Assembly (NCBI RefSeq): GCF_028368975.1
Contig: NZ_JAQNDM010000002.1
Span: 2,366,007-2,430,006, forward strand
DNA length: 64,000 nt
DNA from: Stigmatella ashevillena
GTDB taxonomy: Bacteria > Myxococcota > Myxococcia > Myxococcales > Myxococcaceae
Direction of reading: 5' to 3'
In this document: positions 40,055 to 50,400 of the stretch, piece after piece
How the letters are laid out: every line of letters begins with the position of its first letter
Numbering within the stretch: position 1 is the first letter of the stretch
Position numbers and translations under genes: made by a program
The notes under the pieces: generated by a model
Database searches by the model: none
What the model saw: only the letters and a program-made list of their open reading frames with translations
Told to the model about the DNA's origin: nothing

Positions 40055-41164
40055 TCAGTACCTCACCACGCTTCGGATGGACTCCCCCCGGTGCATCATG
40101 TCGAAGGCTTGCTGGATGCCCTCCAGCGGCACCGTGTGGGTGATAAGCGGGTCGATCTGGATCTTCCCCTCCATGTACCAGTCCACGATGCGGGGCACGT
40201 CCGTGCGGCCCCGCGCGCCACCGAAGGCCGAGCCCTTCCAGACGCGCCCGGTGACGAGTTGGAAGGGGCGCGTGCTGATCTCCTGACCCGCGGCCGCCAC
40301 GCCGATGATGATGCTCTCGCCCCAGCCCTTGTGGCAGCACTCCAGGGCCTGCCGCATCGTCTGCACGTTGCCGATGCACTCGAAGCTGTAGTCCGCCCCG
40401 CCCCGGGTGAGATCCACCAGGTACTTCACGAGGTCTCCCCCCACTTCCTTGGGGTTCACGAAGTGCGTCATGCCCAGCTTCTCGGCAAGCTCGCGCCGCG
40501 AGGGGTTGATGTCGACGCCGACGATCATGTTCGCACCCACCATGCGCGCGCCTTGAATCACGTTGAGGCCGATGCCCCCCAGGCCGAAGACGACCACATT
40601 GCTGCCCGGCTTCACCTGGGCCGTGTAGACGACGGCACCGATGCCAGTCGTCACCCCGCAGCCGATGTAGCAGACCTTCTCGAAGGGCGCGTCCTCGCGG
40701 ATCTTCGCCACGGCGATCTCCGGCAGCACGGTGTACTGCGCGAAGGTGGAGGTCCCCATGTAGTGGTGGAGGGGCGTCTTGCCGAGCTTGAACCGGCTCG
40801 TCCCGTCCGGCATCAGGCCCTGCCCCTGGGTCTGGCGGATGGCCTGACAGAGGTTCGTCCTGCGGGACAGGCAGTACTCACACTGCCGGCACTCCGGCGT
40901 GTAGAGCGGAATGACGTGGTCTCCCCGCTTCACCGAGGTGACGCCCGGCCCCACGTCCACCACCACCCCGGCCCCTTCGTGGCCGAGAATCGCCGGAAAG
41001 AGCCCTTCGGGATCCTTGCCCGAGAGCGTGTAGTCATCGGTGTGGCAGACCCCCGTGGCCTTCAGCTCCACGAGCACCTCCCCCGCCCTGGGCCCCTCGA
41101 GCTGCACCGTCTCGATGCGCAAAGGCTTACCCGCCTCGAACGCGACCGCCGCGCGAACGTCCAT
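40055..41164 (-). CDS. adhC: S-(hydroxymethyl)glutathione dehydrogenase (class III alcohol dehydrogenase)
   Basis: Oxidises the glutathione-formaldehyde adduct with NAD. The 369-residue zinc-dependent enzyme has the catalytic-zinc cysteine in [19 protein letters not shown], which is typical of class III. It also has GHEGAG, the structural-zinc cysteines in [15 protein letters not shown], the [10 protein letters not shown] segment and the Rossmann loop [14 protein letters not shown] at 41164 with GGAG close upstream. It is directly followed by fghA. Confidence 0.96.
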   Translation of the reverse strand: MDVRAAVAFEAGKPLRIETVQLEGPRAGEVLVELKATGVCHTDDYTLSGKDPEGLFPAILGHEGAGVVVDVGPGVTSVKRGDHVIPLYTPECRQCEYCLSRRTNLCQAIRQTQGQGLMPDGTSRFKLGKTPLHHYMGTSTFAQYTVLPEIAVAKIREDAPFEKVCYIGCGVTTGIGAVVYTAQVKPGSNVVVFGLGGIGLNVIQGARMVGANMIVGVDINPSRRELAEKLGMTHFVNPKEVGGDLVKYLVDLTRGGADYSFECIGNVQTMRQALECCHKGWGESIIIGVAAAGQEISTRPFQLVTGRVWKGSAFGGARGRTDVPRIVDWYMEGKIQIDPLITHTVPLEGIQQAFDMMHRGESIRSVVRY

Positions 41165-41217
41165 GGTCTCTCCGCTGCCGTTGGCCCTCCCGGAAGTGGA
41201 AGGCGCCGCAGGAGCAA

Positions 41218-42063
41218 CTATAGAAGTTGCTGCCCCGGGTCCAATTCCTCTGCGATTCCGCGCAAAGCCGCCAGGGCCGTCATCGGCAGGCCGATCCCTT
41301 GGGGAGGAACCTGAGACTCGCGCACATTGATGCGGATCAGCGTCCCCCGCCCGGCCGCCGCCACCTGCTCGCAAAAGCGCCGGACCGAGGGAATGGCCGT
41401 GCCCGCCCCGCACTCGACGACCGCCAGCGTTCCCGGCGTCACCGTCTCGAGCCACGCCACGAGGCGCTGCTCCTGAAGCTCCGTGCGCGAGGAATCCCAC
41501 CCCCCGTCCCCGAACATGAGGATGTTGGGCCGCATCAGCGCGCCGCACGAAGGACAGGACGGCAGGGGCGCACGGGCCCGGAAGGACTCGGGATCCACAT
41601 CCACCGTGTAGGGACTCGCGGAGGAGATCTCGCCACACCCGCCCAGGCATTGGACGGAGTGGATGGACCCGTGAACCTCCAGGATGCGGTCCTCGGAAAA
41701 GCCCGCCTTCTGGAACTGGCCATCCACATTGGAGGTGAAAACGAAGGCGCCCCGCGGCATGCCCTCCGCCCAGGAGCGCAGCAGCGCGAACCCCGGGTGA
41801 GGCTGCGTCGCGCGGTACAACCCGAGGCGGTGGCCGTAGAACCCCCAAGCGAACGAGGGATCTCTCTGAAACCACTGAGGATTGGCCATGTCGGCGAAGT
41901 CGAGGCCGAGCTTCGCGTACGCAGGATAGGCCCGCCAGAAGCCTTCATTCCCCCGGAAGTCGGGGAGCCCTGAATCCACCCCCATCCCTGCCCCGGCACC
42001 GATCACGAGCGCTTCGGCGGAGCGGAGGACATGAGCGGCGCGGCGAAGATCGTCTGGGCTCAT
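41218..42063 (-). CDS. Sir2 family NAD-dependent deacylase
   Basis: A 281-residue sirtuin. The NAD-binding segment is [17 protein letters not shown], the middle motif [13 protein letters not shown] replaces the usual TQNIDxLHxxAG, the catalytic His is His131 in EVHGSI, and a zinc site is formed by C139/C143 and [15 protein letters not shown] stands where PxxVxFGE is expected. The altered NVDGQFQ motif places it in a divergent bacterial branch, so acyl preference is open. ATG at 42063 with GAGG 7 bases upstream. It is divergent from the dienelactone hydrolase gene. Confidence 0.88.
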   Translation of the reverse strand: MSPDDLRRAAHVLRSAEALVIGAGAGMGVDSGLPDFRGNEGFWRAYPAYAKLGLDFADMANPQWFQRDPSFAWGFYGHRLGLYRATQPHPGFALLRSWAEGMPRGAFVFTSNVDGQFQKAGFSEDRILEVHGSIHSVQCLGGCGEISSASPYTVDVDPESFRARAPLPSCPSCGALMRPNILMFGDGGWDSSRTELQEQRLVAWLETVTPGTLAVVECGAGTAIPSVRRFCEQVAAAGRGTLIRINVRESQVPPQGIGLPMTALAALRGIAEELDPGQQLL

Positions 42064-42174
42064 GACGCACCTCGGGGTCTCACGGGTGTCACAAAGAGTC
42101 TCACAAATTGACTTGCAGTCCCAAGGCTCCCGGAGCAGTCATCACGCGCTTTTCCACATCCGAAGGAGAAGGAC

Positions 42175-42954
42175 ATGACGCGCGTTCTGGGAATGATGGT
42201 GGGCCTGCTGGCCCTGACGGCGGCGGCCAAGCCGGTGCAGAAGCCGGTCAAGTACGAGTTGGACGGGACGAAGTTCGAGGGCGTGCTGGTCTACGACGAC
42301 TCGGTGAAGGGGCCTCGCCCGGGGCTGGTCATGGTGCCCAACTGGCTGGGCATCAACGAGCCCACCTTGAAGCAGGCCGTCCACGCGGCCGGCAAGCAGT
42401 ACATCGTCTTCGTCACCGACATCTACGGCGAGTCGGTGCGCCCCAAGGACCAGCAAGAGGCGGGCAAGGCCGCCGGCGCGATCAAGAGCGACCGCCCCCT
42501 GCTGCGCGCCCGCGTGAACAAGGGCCTGGAGGTGCTGCGCGCCGAGGGCAAGGCGGTGAAGCTCGACGAGAAGAAGCTGGGCGCCATCGGCTTCTGCCTC
42601 GGCGGCACCAGCGTGCTGGAGCTGGCGCGCAGCGGCGCCAACGTGGCGGGCGTGGTGTCCTTCCACGGCGGCCTGGATGCGCCGACCCCCGCCTCCGAGA
42701 AGGGGATCACCGCGAAGGTGCTCGCGCTGCACGGGGCGGATGATCCGTTCGTCCCGCCCGCCGAGGTGAAGGGCTTCGAGGACGAGATGCGCAAGGCCAA
42801 GGTGGACTGGGAGCTGGTGTCCTACGGCGGCGCGGTGCACAGCTTCTCCGAGCCTGAGGCCAATGCCCCGGGACAGGCCCACTACAACGCCAAGGTGGCC
42901 AAGCGGGCGTTCCAGGCGATGAACAACTTCTTCGCCGAGGTGTTTGGGAGCTGA
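42175..42954 (+). CDS. Dienelactone hydrolase family protein, secreted
   Basis: A 259-residue alpha/beta hydrolase. A signal peptide is likely at residues 1-18 (MTRVLGMMVGLLALTAAA), so it should act in the periplasm or outside. The family nucleophile is Cys141 in AIGFCLGGTS, the acid is in LHGADDPFV, and the His is in GGAVHSFSEP. The lid region contains VPNWLGINEP. Such proteins hydrolyse ester or lactone substrates; none can be named here. ATG at 42175 follows GAAGGAGAAGG. It converges on the gene at 42971. Confidence 0.88.
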   Translation: MTRVLGMMVGLLALTAAAKPVQKPVKYELDGTKFEGVLVYDDSVKGPRPGLVMVPNWLGINEPTLKQAVHAAGKQYIVFVTDIYGESVRPKDQQEAGKAAGAIKSDRPLLRARVNKGLEVLRAEGKAVKLDEKKLGAIGFCLGGTSVLELARSGANVAGVVSFHGGLDAPTPASEKGITAKVLALHGADDPFVPPAEVKGFEDEMRKAKVDWELVSYGGAVHSFSEPEANAPGQAHYNAKVAKRAFQAMNNFFAEVFGS

Positions 42955-42970
42955 GTTGCTCCCCGGGCCC

Positions 42971-43669
42971 TCAGGCCGCGTCGGACGTGAGCACCGTCAC
43001 CTGAGGGCTCGGCAGCAGGGCTTCCAGCTGCGCCTCCACATCCGGGGCATCCAGCGCCACCACCGCGCTGGCGGAGACCCGGGGCAGCCCCAGCAACTCC
43101 TCGCGCTTGAGGCCAAACACGTAGGCCAGATGCCCCAACGGCCAGCGGGAGCGCATGTGCGCGAAGGCCGCGTCGTCCATGTCCTCCACGGGCAGGGGCA
43201 GCTCGACGTCGTCGTACACCACCCGGTCCCCCCCCACGCGATGGCCATTGCCGTAGGCGATGACCTCCTCATTGGAAGAGGGCGCATAGAGGTAGGCGTG
43301 CACGGTGGCATTGGCTGCGCGGGACAGGAGCTTGGGCAGGGCCCCGTGCGCCACATACCAGGAAGCACCCGAGGCAGGCGCGTGCGGGCCTGTGAAGGCC
43401 AACCGCACCACCTTGCGCCGTCGGATCACCGACACATGAAGGCTTGGAAGGCGACCAGCAAGCCCTTCGCTGGCCAGCGCCTCGCGCACCAGCCGGACGA
43501 GCTCCAGCCTCCTGAATGATTCGATCCGAATGAGGTAACCGCCATGTGCTTCCAGTGTGTGCCCCCGGCGAAAGGCGCGCGGCGTATAACCGCTGAAGGC
43601 TTTTCGAGCAATCCCTGAACGGGAATCTCCCGGACTTCCTCTCAGCTCAAAACATTCCAGTGCGCCCAT
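42971..43669 (-). CDS. Unrecognised 232-residue protein
   Basis: I do not recognise this protein. The C-terminal two thirds are compositionally ordinary and look folded, with [58 protein letters not shown] and [18 protein letters not shown]. No membrane span, signal peptide or catalytic motif is clear. The first 40 residues are Arg/Gly-rich and less convincing, so the true start may lie downstream of 43669; the ATG there would leave only 46 bp to the divergent clpB start. Codon bias supports coding from about 43560 leftward. Confidence 0.55.
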   Translation of the reverse strand: MGALECFELRGSPGDSRSGIARKAFSGYTPRAFRRGHTLEAHGGYLIRIESFRRLELVRLVREALASEGLAGRLPSLHVSVIRRRKVVRLAFTGPHAPASGASWYVAHGALPKLLSRAANATVHAYLYAPSSNEEVIAYGNGHRVGGDRVVYDDVELPLPVEDMDDAAFAHMRSRWPLGHLAYVFGLKREELLGLPRVSASAVVALDAPDVEAQLEALLPSPQVTVLTSDAA

Positions 43670-43681
43670 CTGGATTCGAAC

Positions 43682-43709
43682 TTGCCAAGGGGTCCTCGGC
43701 CCTTACGGT
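43682..43709 (+). promoter_or_regulatory. Candidate clpB promoter
   Basis: TTGCCA at 43682-43687 and TACGGT at 43704-43709 are 16 bases apart. Transcription would begin at or next to the clpB ATG (43716), giving a leaderless or nearly leaderless mRNA. A heat-shock promoter sequence is not obvious. Confidence 0.35.
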
Positions 43710-43715
43710 AAGGGC

Positions 43716-46346
43716 ATGCGACTCGACAAATACACGGTGAAGGCGCAGGAGGCGATCCATGAGGGTCAGGCCCTGGCCCGTCGTGCGGACAATCCCAGCT
43801 ATGAGCCCGAGCACCTGGCGGCCGCGCTCCTCGAGCAGAAAGACGGCATCGTCGAGCCCGTTCTCCGGAAGATCGGTGCGGACTCGAAGCTGTTCGCGTC
43901 ACGGTTGGCCGAGGCGCTCGGAAAGATTCCCCGCATGCAAGGGGGCGAGAGCGCCCTGCTCAGCCAGCGCATCCTGAAGACCTTCGACAAAGCCGAGGAC
44001 GAGGCCAAGGGGCTCAAGGATGAGTTCATCTCCTCCGAGCACCTGCTGCTGGCCCTGACCCATGACAAGGGCACGGTGGGCGAGGTGCTCAAGTCCTCTG
44101 GCGTCACGCGCGACCGCGTGCTGTCGGGCCTCAAGGACGTGCGCGGCTCGGCCCGGGTGACCAGCCAGGACGCGGAGTCCACCTACCAGGCGCTGGAGAA
44201 GTATGGCCGGGATCTGACGAGCTCGGCCCGCTCGGGCAAGCTCGATCCAGTCATCGGCCGGGACGAGGAGATCCGCCGCTGCATCCAGGTGCTCAGCCGC
44301 CGCACCAAGAACAACCCGGTGCTCATCGGCGAGCCCGGCGTGGGCAAGACGGCCATCGCCGAGGGCCTGGCGCGGCGCATCGTCGATGGCGACGTGCCCG
44401 AGAGCTTGAAGAACAAGCGGCTCATCACCTTGGACCTGGGCTCGATGGTGGCCGGTGCGAAGTACCGCGGCGAATTCGAGGAGCGCCTCAAGGCGGTGCT
44501 CAAGGAAGTCGCCGACGCGGCCGGAGAGATCATCCTGTTCATCGACGAGATGCACACCCTGGTAGGCGCGGGCAAGGCCGAAGGCTCGATGGATGCGGGC
44601 AACATGCTCAAGCCGGCGCTGGCGCGGGGCGAGCTGCACTGCATCGGCGCCACCACGCTGGACGAGTACCGCAAGCACATCGAAAAGGACGCGGCCCTGG
44701 AGCGGCGCTTCCAGCCGGTCATGGTGGGCGAGCCCTCGGTGCACGACACCATCAGCATCCTGCGCGGTCTGAAGGAGCGGTACGAGGTGCACCACGGCGT
44801 GCGCATCCAGGATCAAGCCCTGGTGGCTGCCGCCAACCTCTCCCACCGCTACATCGCCGACCGGTTCCTGCCCGACAAGGCGATCGATCTGGTGGACGAG
44901 GCCTCCAGCCGCCTGCGCATCGAGATCGACTCGATGCCCACGGAGATTGACGACATCCGGCGGAAGATGACCCAGTTGGAGATCGAACGTCAGGGCCTGA
45001 AGAAGGAGACGGACCCGCACTCCCAAGAGCGCTTGGGCCAGATCGAAAAGGACCTGGCCAACTTCAGCGAGCGCTTCACCTCGCTCAAGGCGCACTGGGA
45101 CGCGGAGAAGTCGGCCATCACGAGCATCCGCGAGCTGAAGGAGAAGCTGGAGAAGGCCAAGAACGATCAGGCCTCGGCCGAGCGCCAGGGAGACCTGAAC
45201 CGCGCGGCCGAGCTGAAGTTCGGCGTCCTGCCCTCGCTGGAGAAGGAGGTGGCGGCGCAGAACGCGAAGCTGGCCGAGCTCCAGAAGAGCCAGAAGTTCC
45301 TCAAGGAAGAGGTGGATTCGGAGGACATCGCGGAAGTGGTGGCCAAGTGGACGCACATTCCGGTGTCCAGGCTCCTGGAGGGCGAAGTCCAGAAGCTGGT
45401 GAAGATGGAGGACCGGCTGTCCAACCGGGTGATTGGCCAGCGCAGCGCCATCGAGGCGGTGTCCAACGCGGTGCGCCGCGCGCGCAGCGGGTTGCAGGAC
45501 CCCAACCGGCCCATCGGCTCATTCATCTTCCTGGGCCCCACGGGCGTGGGAAAGACCGAGGCGGCCAAGGCCCTGGCCGAGTTCCTCTTCGATGACGACA
45601 CCTCGATGATCCGCATCGACATGTCCGAGTACATGGAGAAGCACTCCGTGGCCCGGCTCGTCGGCGCCCCTCCGGGTTACGTGGGCTACGACGAGGGCGG
45701 TCAACTCACCGAGGCGGTGCGGCGGCGGCCCTACTCCGTCATCCTGTTCGACGAAATCGAGAAGGCGCACCACGATGTCTTCAACATCCTGTTGCAGATC
45801 CTCGACGAGGGCCGACTGACGGACAGCCAGGGGCGCACGGTGGACTTCAAGAACACAGTGCTCATCCTCACCTCCAACATCGGCTCCCAGGCCCTCCAGG
45901 AGGGCATGGCGGGCAAGGAGACGCTGGACGAGCGGACGCGGAGCGAGGTGATGGACGCGCTGCGCGGCCACTTCCGGCCCGAGTTCCTCAACCGCGTGGA
46001 CGAGATCGTCCTCTTCGAGCCGCTCAAGCGCTCGGAGATCCACCGCATCGTCGACCTTCAGTTGGCGCGGCTCCAGAAGCTGCTGACAGACAAGCGGCTG
46101 ACGTTGGAGCTGACGGACGCGGCCCGGAACTTCCTGGGCGAGCGGGGGTATGACCCGACCTACGGCGCCCGGCCCCTGAAGCGGGTCATCCAGAAGCACC
46201 TGATGGACCCGCTGGCGCTGAAGGTGCTGGGAGGCGAGTTCCTGCCGGGAGACAACATCCAGGCGGATCTCTCGGGAGAGGGGCTCTCCTTCGGCAAGGT
46301 GCTGGTGGACACGACCCGCGAGGACAAAGCCTCCCGGTCCGCCTGA
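43716..46346 (+). CDS. clpB: ATP-dependent disaggregase ClpB
   Basis: The hexameric AAA+ chaperone that pulls proteins from aggregates together with DnaK. The 876-residue protein has the N-domain (about residues 1-145), NBD1 with Walker [14 protein letters not shown] and Walker [15 protein letters not shown], the long coiled-coil middle domain that defines ClpB (about 400-530), NBD2 with [27 protein letters not shown] and the [13 protein letters not shown] sensor 2. The ATG at 43716 matches the usual N-terminus. The only purine-rich stretch (AAGGG) ends 1 base before it, so initiation may not depend on a ribosome site. It converges on the sigma factor gene with a perfect hairpin between. Confidence 0.96.
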   Translation: MRLDKYTVKAQEAIHEGQALARRADNPSYEPEHLAAALLEQKDGIVEPVLRKIGADSKLFASRLAEALGKIPRMQGGESALLSQRILKTFDKAEDEAKGLKDEFISSEHLLLALTHDKGTVGEVLKSSGVTRDRVLSGLKDVRGSARVTSQDAESTYQALEKYGRDLTSSARSGKLDPVIGRDEEIRRCIQVLSRRTKNNPVLIGEPGVGKTAIAEGLARRIVDGDVPESLKNKRLITLDLGSMVAGAKYRGEFEERLKAVLKEVADAAGEIILFIDEMHTLVGAGKAEGSMDAGNMLKPALARGELHCIGATTLDEYRKHIEKDAALERRFQPVMVGEPSVHDTISILRGLKERYEVHHGVRIQDQALVAAANLSHRYIADRFLPDKAIDLVDEASSRLRIEIDSMPTEIDDIRRKMTQLEIERQGLKKETDPHSQERLGQIEKDLANFSERFTSLKAHWDAEKSAITSIRELKEKLEKAKNDQASAERQGDLNRAAELKFGVLPSLEKEVAAQNAKLAELQKSQKFLKEEVDSEDIAEVVAKWTHIPVSRLLEGEVQKLVKMEDRLSNRVIGQRSAIEAVSNAVRRARSGLQDPNRPIGSFIFLGPTGVGKTEAAKALAEFLFDDDTSMIRIDMSEYMEKHSVARLVGAPPGYVGYDEGGQLTEAVRRRPYSVILFDEIEKAHHDVFNILLQILDEGRLTDSQGRTVDFKNTVLILTSNIGSQALQEGMAGKETLDERTRSEVMDALRGHFRPEFLNRVDEIVLFEPLKRSEIHRIVDLQLARLQKLLTDKRLTLELTDAARNFLGERGYDPTYGARPLKRVIQKHLMDPLALKVLGGEFLPGDNIQADLSGEGLSFGKVLVDTTREDKASRSA

Positions 46347-46368
46347 ACGGAGCACCTCCGAGGCTCAT

Positions 46369-46403
46369 GGACGTAGGACGTGGCGAGGGCCCGTCCTACG
46401 TCC
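46369..46403. terminator. Bidirectional terminator-like hairpin between clpB and the sigma factor gene
   Basis: GGACGTAGGACG at 46369-46380 pairs perfectly with CGTCCTACGTCC at 46392-46403 around an 11-base loop. It overlaps the stop of the convergent sigma factor gene and lies 22 bases after clpB. A pyrimidine-rich stretch follows on the plus strand. Confidence 0.7.
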
Positions 46404-47310
46404 CTCCCCCTTCCTCCAACACCTGGCTGAGCCCCACGTCGATCTGGCTTTCGATGTCGGCCAGGAGACTCTCGAACTCGCGCGAAGACAACCGGAGCCG
46501 CTCTTGCAGGCGGCTCTTGGTCCCCTCGTACACGATTTGCCGGGCGCTTTTGATCCAGCGCGAAATCGTCGATTGGTTGACCCGGAAGAGCGGTCCCATC
46601 TCGATGGTCGACAGGCGATCGATGAAATGCAGGCGCAGCAAGTGCCGCTGATCGTCCGACAACGACGTGAAGGCATCTCTCACGGCCAGACGAAATTCCT
46701 TGCGGTAGCGCCGCTTGATGAGGTCGATCTCGGCATTCGAGCTGGGCTCGGCGAGGGCCTCGATGAGCGTCAGCACGTTCTCCTCGGGTGCCTCCCGGCC
46801 CACGCCTCCTTGCTTGAGGGCCATGCGCACCGCGATGACCCGGATCCAGCTCAGCAAGGCACCGCGGCCTGTGTACTCCGCGAGCCGGGGCCTCGATTCG
46901 GCCGTCCCCACCAGGAGGTGGATGCGGACGATCTGGCACACATCATCCAGGATCTGCTCCGGCAGCCGGAGGTACGCCAGCGCATGAGGCAGCTTGCCCA
47001 GGTAATGCTGCTCCAACGCCTCAATGGCTCCTGCCACGCCATTCACACAGGCACAGGCGATGAAGAGGTCTGCCAGCACCAGGTGCTCGAGTAAGCGCTC
47101 GAGCGGCCCCTCCACCTCCTCGCTGGAAATCCTCATCGACAGATGACGGACGAAGACAGTCGCCGACAAATCCACGCCCGGCCACGCCGCGCATGCGTTG
47201 TCCCAAGCACGCCTCAACACTGCCTCAAGCCCAGCCATGTCATCGACGGCGGCGGTACGAACTGGGGCATTCTTGAGGAATGTTGTGGCGAGAGTGAACG
47301 GCTCCACCAT
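46396..47310 (-). CDS. Atypical RNA polymerase sigma factor (sigma-70 family)
   Basis: A 304-residue protein I read as a divergent sigma-70-family factor. The middle holds a region-2-like segment (LPEQILDDVCQIVRIHLLVG, GRGALLSWIRVIAVRMALK), where SWIRVIAVR matches the region 2.3/2.4 pattern of ECF-like factors. The C-terminal part holds region 4: LSDDQRHLLRLHFIDRLSTI followed by the helix-turn-helix LFRVNQSTISRWIKSARQ. The first 110 residues are an extra helical domain, longer than in standard ECF factors. ATG at 47310 is used, with AGGA about 9 bases upstream. It is divergent from a kinase that starts with an anti-sigma-like zinc finger. I infer that the two form a regulator-target pair. Confidence 0.8.
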   Translation of the reverse strand: MVEPFTLATTFLKNAPVRTAAVDDMAGLEAVLRRAWDNACAAWPGVDLSATVFVRHLSMRISSEEVEGPLERLLEHLVLADLFIACACVNGVAGAIEALEQHYLGKLPHALAYLRLPEQILDDVCQIVRIHLLVGTAESRPRLAEYTGRGALLSWIRVIAVRMALKQGGVGREAPEENVLTLIEALAEPSSNAEIDLIKRRYRKEFRLAVRDAFTSLSDDQRHLLRLHFIDRLSTIEMGPLFRVNQSTISRWIKSARQIVYEGTKSRLQERLRLSSREFESLLADIESQIDVGLSQVLEEGGGT

Positions 47311-47337
47311 GTGTTCCAATCCTACCCGTGTGATTCC

Positions 47338-47343
47338 ATTGTA
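47338..47343 (-). promoter_or_regulatory. Candidate -10 element for the sigma factor gene
   Basis: On the minus strand these bases read TACAAT, 5 of 6 to the sigma-70 -10 consensus, about 28 bases before the ATG at 47310. No good -35 hexamer is visible at 16-18 bases, so an alternative sigma factor may be involved. Confidence 0.3.
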
Positions 47344-47453
47344 CCCACCACCTTGACGGGTGGACATGGGATGGTGTCGTCTTTGGCCGCTGCCACCTGT
47401 TGCCCATCTAGCATGGGCCAAGCCAACAAGCAGATTTGCACCTTGGGCCACTC

Positions 47454-50400
47454 ATGCCGCATAACGCTGGCTCGGCGGAGCCGCGCTGTCTGACCGATGA
47501 ACTCCTCGCGGAGCTGATTGATGGGCGGCTCCTACCGGAGGAACTCTCCCGCGTCCATCACCATGCCGCGACGTGTCCGGAATGCCATGCATTGCTGGTC
47601 ACGGTCCTTCGAGGGGGAGTACAGCAAGACCCTGCGAGCCCCAAGACCCTTGCGTCCACAGGCTCCCTTCCCGCCTCTCCGGAGAAGGCCTGGGTCCCTC
47701 CTGATGCGTTCGATGAGTTCCGCCTCTTGCGGCTGCTCGGCCGCGGGGCCATGGGCATCGTCTACCTCGCGCACGACACCTCCCTGGACAGAGAGGTCGC
47801 GGTCAAGTTCATCGCCTCGCACCAACCCAACGCACGGGCCTTGGCGCACTTCCAGATCGAGGTGCGTGCCATCGCGCGGGTGCAACACCCAAACGTTGTC
47901 ACTGCCTTCCGGGTGGGAACGGTAGCGGGCCGCCCCTACCTCGTCTCCGAATACCTGGCCGGACAGAGCCTGGCGGACATGCCGTTGCCGATGCCCTGGC
48001 GGCGCGCACGGGCCATGGGCCTTGGAATGGCCCGCGGCCTCGCGGCGGCCCACCGCCAGGGCGTGCTCCACCGCGATCTCAAACCGGCCAATGTGCTTCT
48101 CTCGTCCGGCGGAGAGGTGAAACTGCTCGACTTTGGTCTGGCCGAGCTCGTCGATGGGGACACGGGTGACGGCGCACCCGGAGCGCGCTCCACGGCCGGC
48201 ACACCGAGATACATGGCGCCCGAGCTCTTTCGGGGCCAACTGGCAACCCCCCAGAGCGATCTCTACTCTTTGGGCCTCGTCCTTTACGAACTCTGCACAG
48301 GAACGCTCCCGCCCCATCGCCATGCACTGCGCCTGATCAAGAAGGGGCAGCCCGAGCCCCTGCCCCCGGAAGAGCCTGTCAAGAGCAGCCCTCCTCTCCT
48401 GACAGAGCAGGTACCGGGCATTGACCTCGATTTTGCCTCGCTGATCGAACGCTGTCTTCGCTCCGACCCTGCGGAACGTTTCGCCTCCGCGGAAGCACTT
48501 CGCCTCGAATTGGAGCGTCTCGGACAGCCCTTTGACACGGAGAGCATTCCTGAAGCCAGCCCCTACCAGGGACTGGCTTCCTTTGAAGCCGAGCACCGCG
48601 CGCTCTTCTTTGGCCGCGACGCCGATATCCGCGCCGTGCTCGACCGCCTGCGACGGCAACCCCTGGTTCTCATCGCGGGGGACTCGGGCGTTGGCAAGTC
48701 TTCCCTGTGCCGGGCAGGCATTCTTCCCCGCGTCGCCCAAGGCGCATTGGATGACTACCGCGACTTTCGTCCCCTGACCTTGACGCCGGGGCGCCTGCCT
48801 CTCACGGTCCTCGCCGCCACGCTGGCGCCGGTCCTCCAGCGGACCGAAACCGAACTCTTGGAGCGGCTCACTGGAGAACCGGGGTGGCTGGGCGCCACCC
48901 TCCGCGCCACGTACCAAGAAGGACGTGGCTTGCTCGTGTTCGTCGATCAACTCGAAGAACTCGTCACCCAGAGCGAACCGGCCCAGGCCCTCCGTTTTGC
49001 GGAGCTTCTCAACGAACTGACCCTGCCAGCGCCGGGCGTGCGCGTGCTGCTCACGGTTCGCGGCGACTTTCTCACTCGGATTGGGGCACTGCCCGGCCTG
49101 GACGCGGCCATCGAACGCTCGCTGTACCTGCTGCAACACCTCAAGCCCGAGGGAATCCGCGAAGCCATTGTCGGCCCTGCTCGGAGCCAGGGCGTGAGCT
49201 TCGAATCAGAGACGCTTCTCCAGACCCTCATCGACCAGACGTCCCAGGGAGCAGGCAGCTTACCCCTTCTCCAGTTCACGCTGACCGAACTGTGGGAGCG
49301 CCGCGACACCTCCCGGGCGTGCATTACCCAAGCTTCGCTGGAAGCCATGGGGGGCGTGGTGGGGGCGCTTTCCCGGCATGCAGATCAGGTGCTGGCCCGG
49401 CTCAAACGCATTGAACAGCAAGCGGCCCGCCGTCTTCTGGGACGTCTCATCACGCCGGAAGGCACACGCGCCGAACAAAGCGAAGAAGAACTCACGGAAG
49501 ATTCCCCGGAGGCGCGCACCGCGCTCCAGGTGCTCATCGAGGGCCGTCTGCTTCATGCACGCACCACGGAGGGGGACACTCACTACGAAATCGCGCACGA
49601 GGCGCTGATCTCCAACTGGAGCACTTTGCGACGCTGGCTCAACGAGGACGCAGCCCAGCGGATGCTCAGGCAGCGTCTCGAAGTAGCCAGTGCCGAATGG
49701 GAGCGTGCCCACCGCGCCCGGGATCTCCTGTGGCGTGCAAGCCAACTCAAGGAAGCCCATGCCATGGACATTCACCGATTGAGAGACCGTGAAAAGAACT
49801 TCCTCCATGCTTCGAGGCAGGCGGCGCTCCGCCACCGCAGACTCCTCGTGCTTGCCACGATCCTGTTGGTGCTCGCGGCAGCGGGACTCTACGCAGGGCC
49901 ACGTCTGATAGAGCACCAAGACAGGCAACGAGCCGTTCAGGCCTTGCTGGAAAATGCCTCGACAGCGCTCCAGGAGGGAAAGGTTTCCGCTCAGCAGGCC
50001 CTCACCCGCCGGGAAGAGGCCATCGCGCTGTTCGATGGCCAATCTCCCTGTCCCGATACACAGCCATGTCCCCTCGGGACCCTTCTCCCCACGGACCGGA
50101 AAAACCTAGCAGAAACCGGATGGGAACACGCACGCAATGCGTTCAAACAGGCCAATCTCCGCTTCGCGGCTTCGGAGCAAAAGATTGAAGACGCTCTTGA
50201 ACTCTCCACTCAGCATCTCGCTGCGCGCAAGCTTCTCGTTGAGACCACTTATGAGCGCCTCAAACTCGCCGAGCGCTTCTATGTCCGGGATGAGCGCGCC
50301 CGGCTCACCGAGAAATTCAAAAAACTGACCTCTGGCGATCTTCTCTTGCGAAAACCGCTTGAATCTCCCGCCACACTGGAGCTTCAGACAACGCCGCCGG

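Noticed and set aside
41165-41875. N-terminal extension of the alcohol dehydrogenase frame
   Set aside because: It would overlap the sirtuin gene and precede the normal enzyme start at 41164, which has its own ribosome site.
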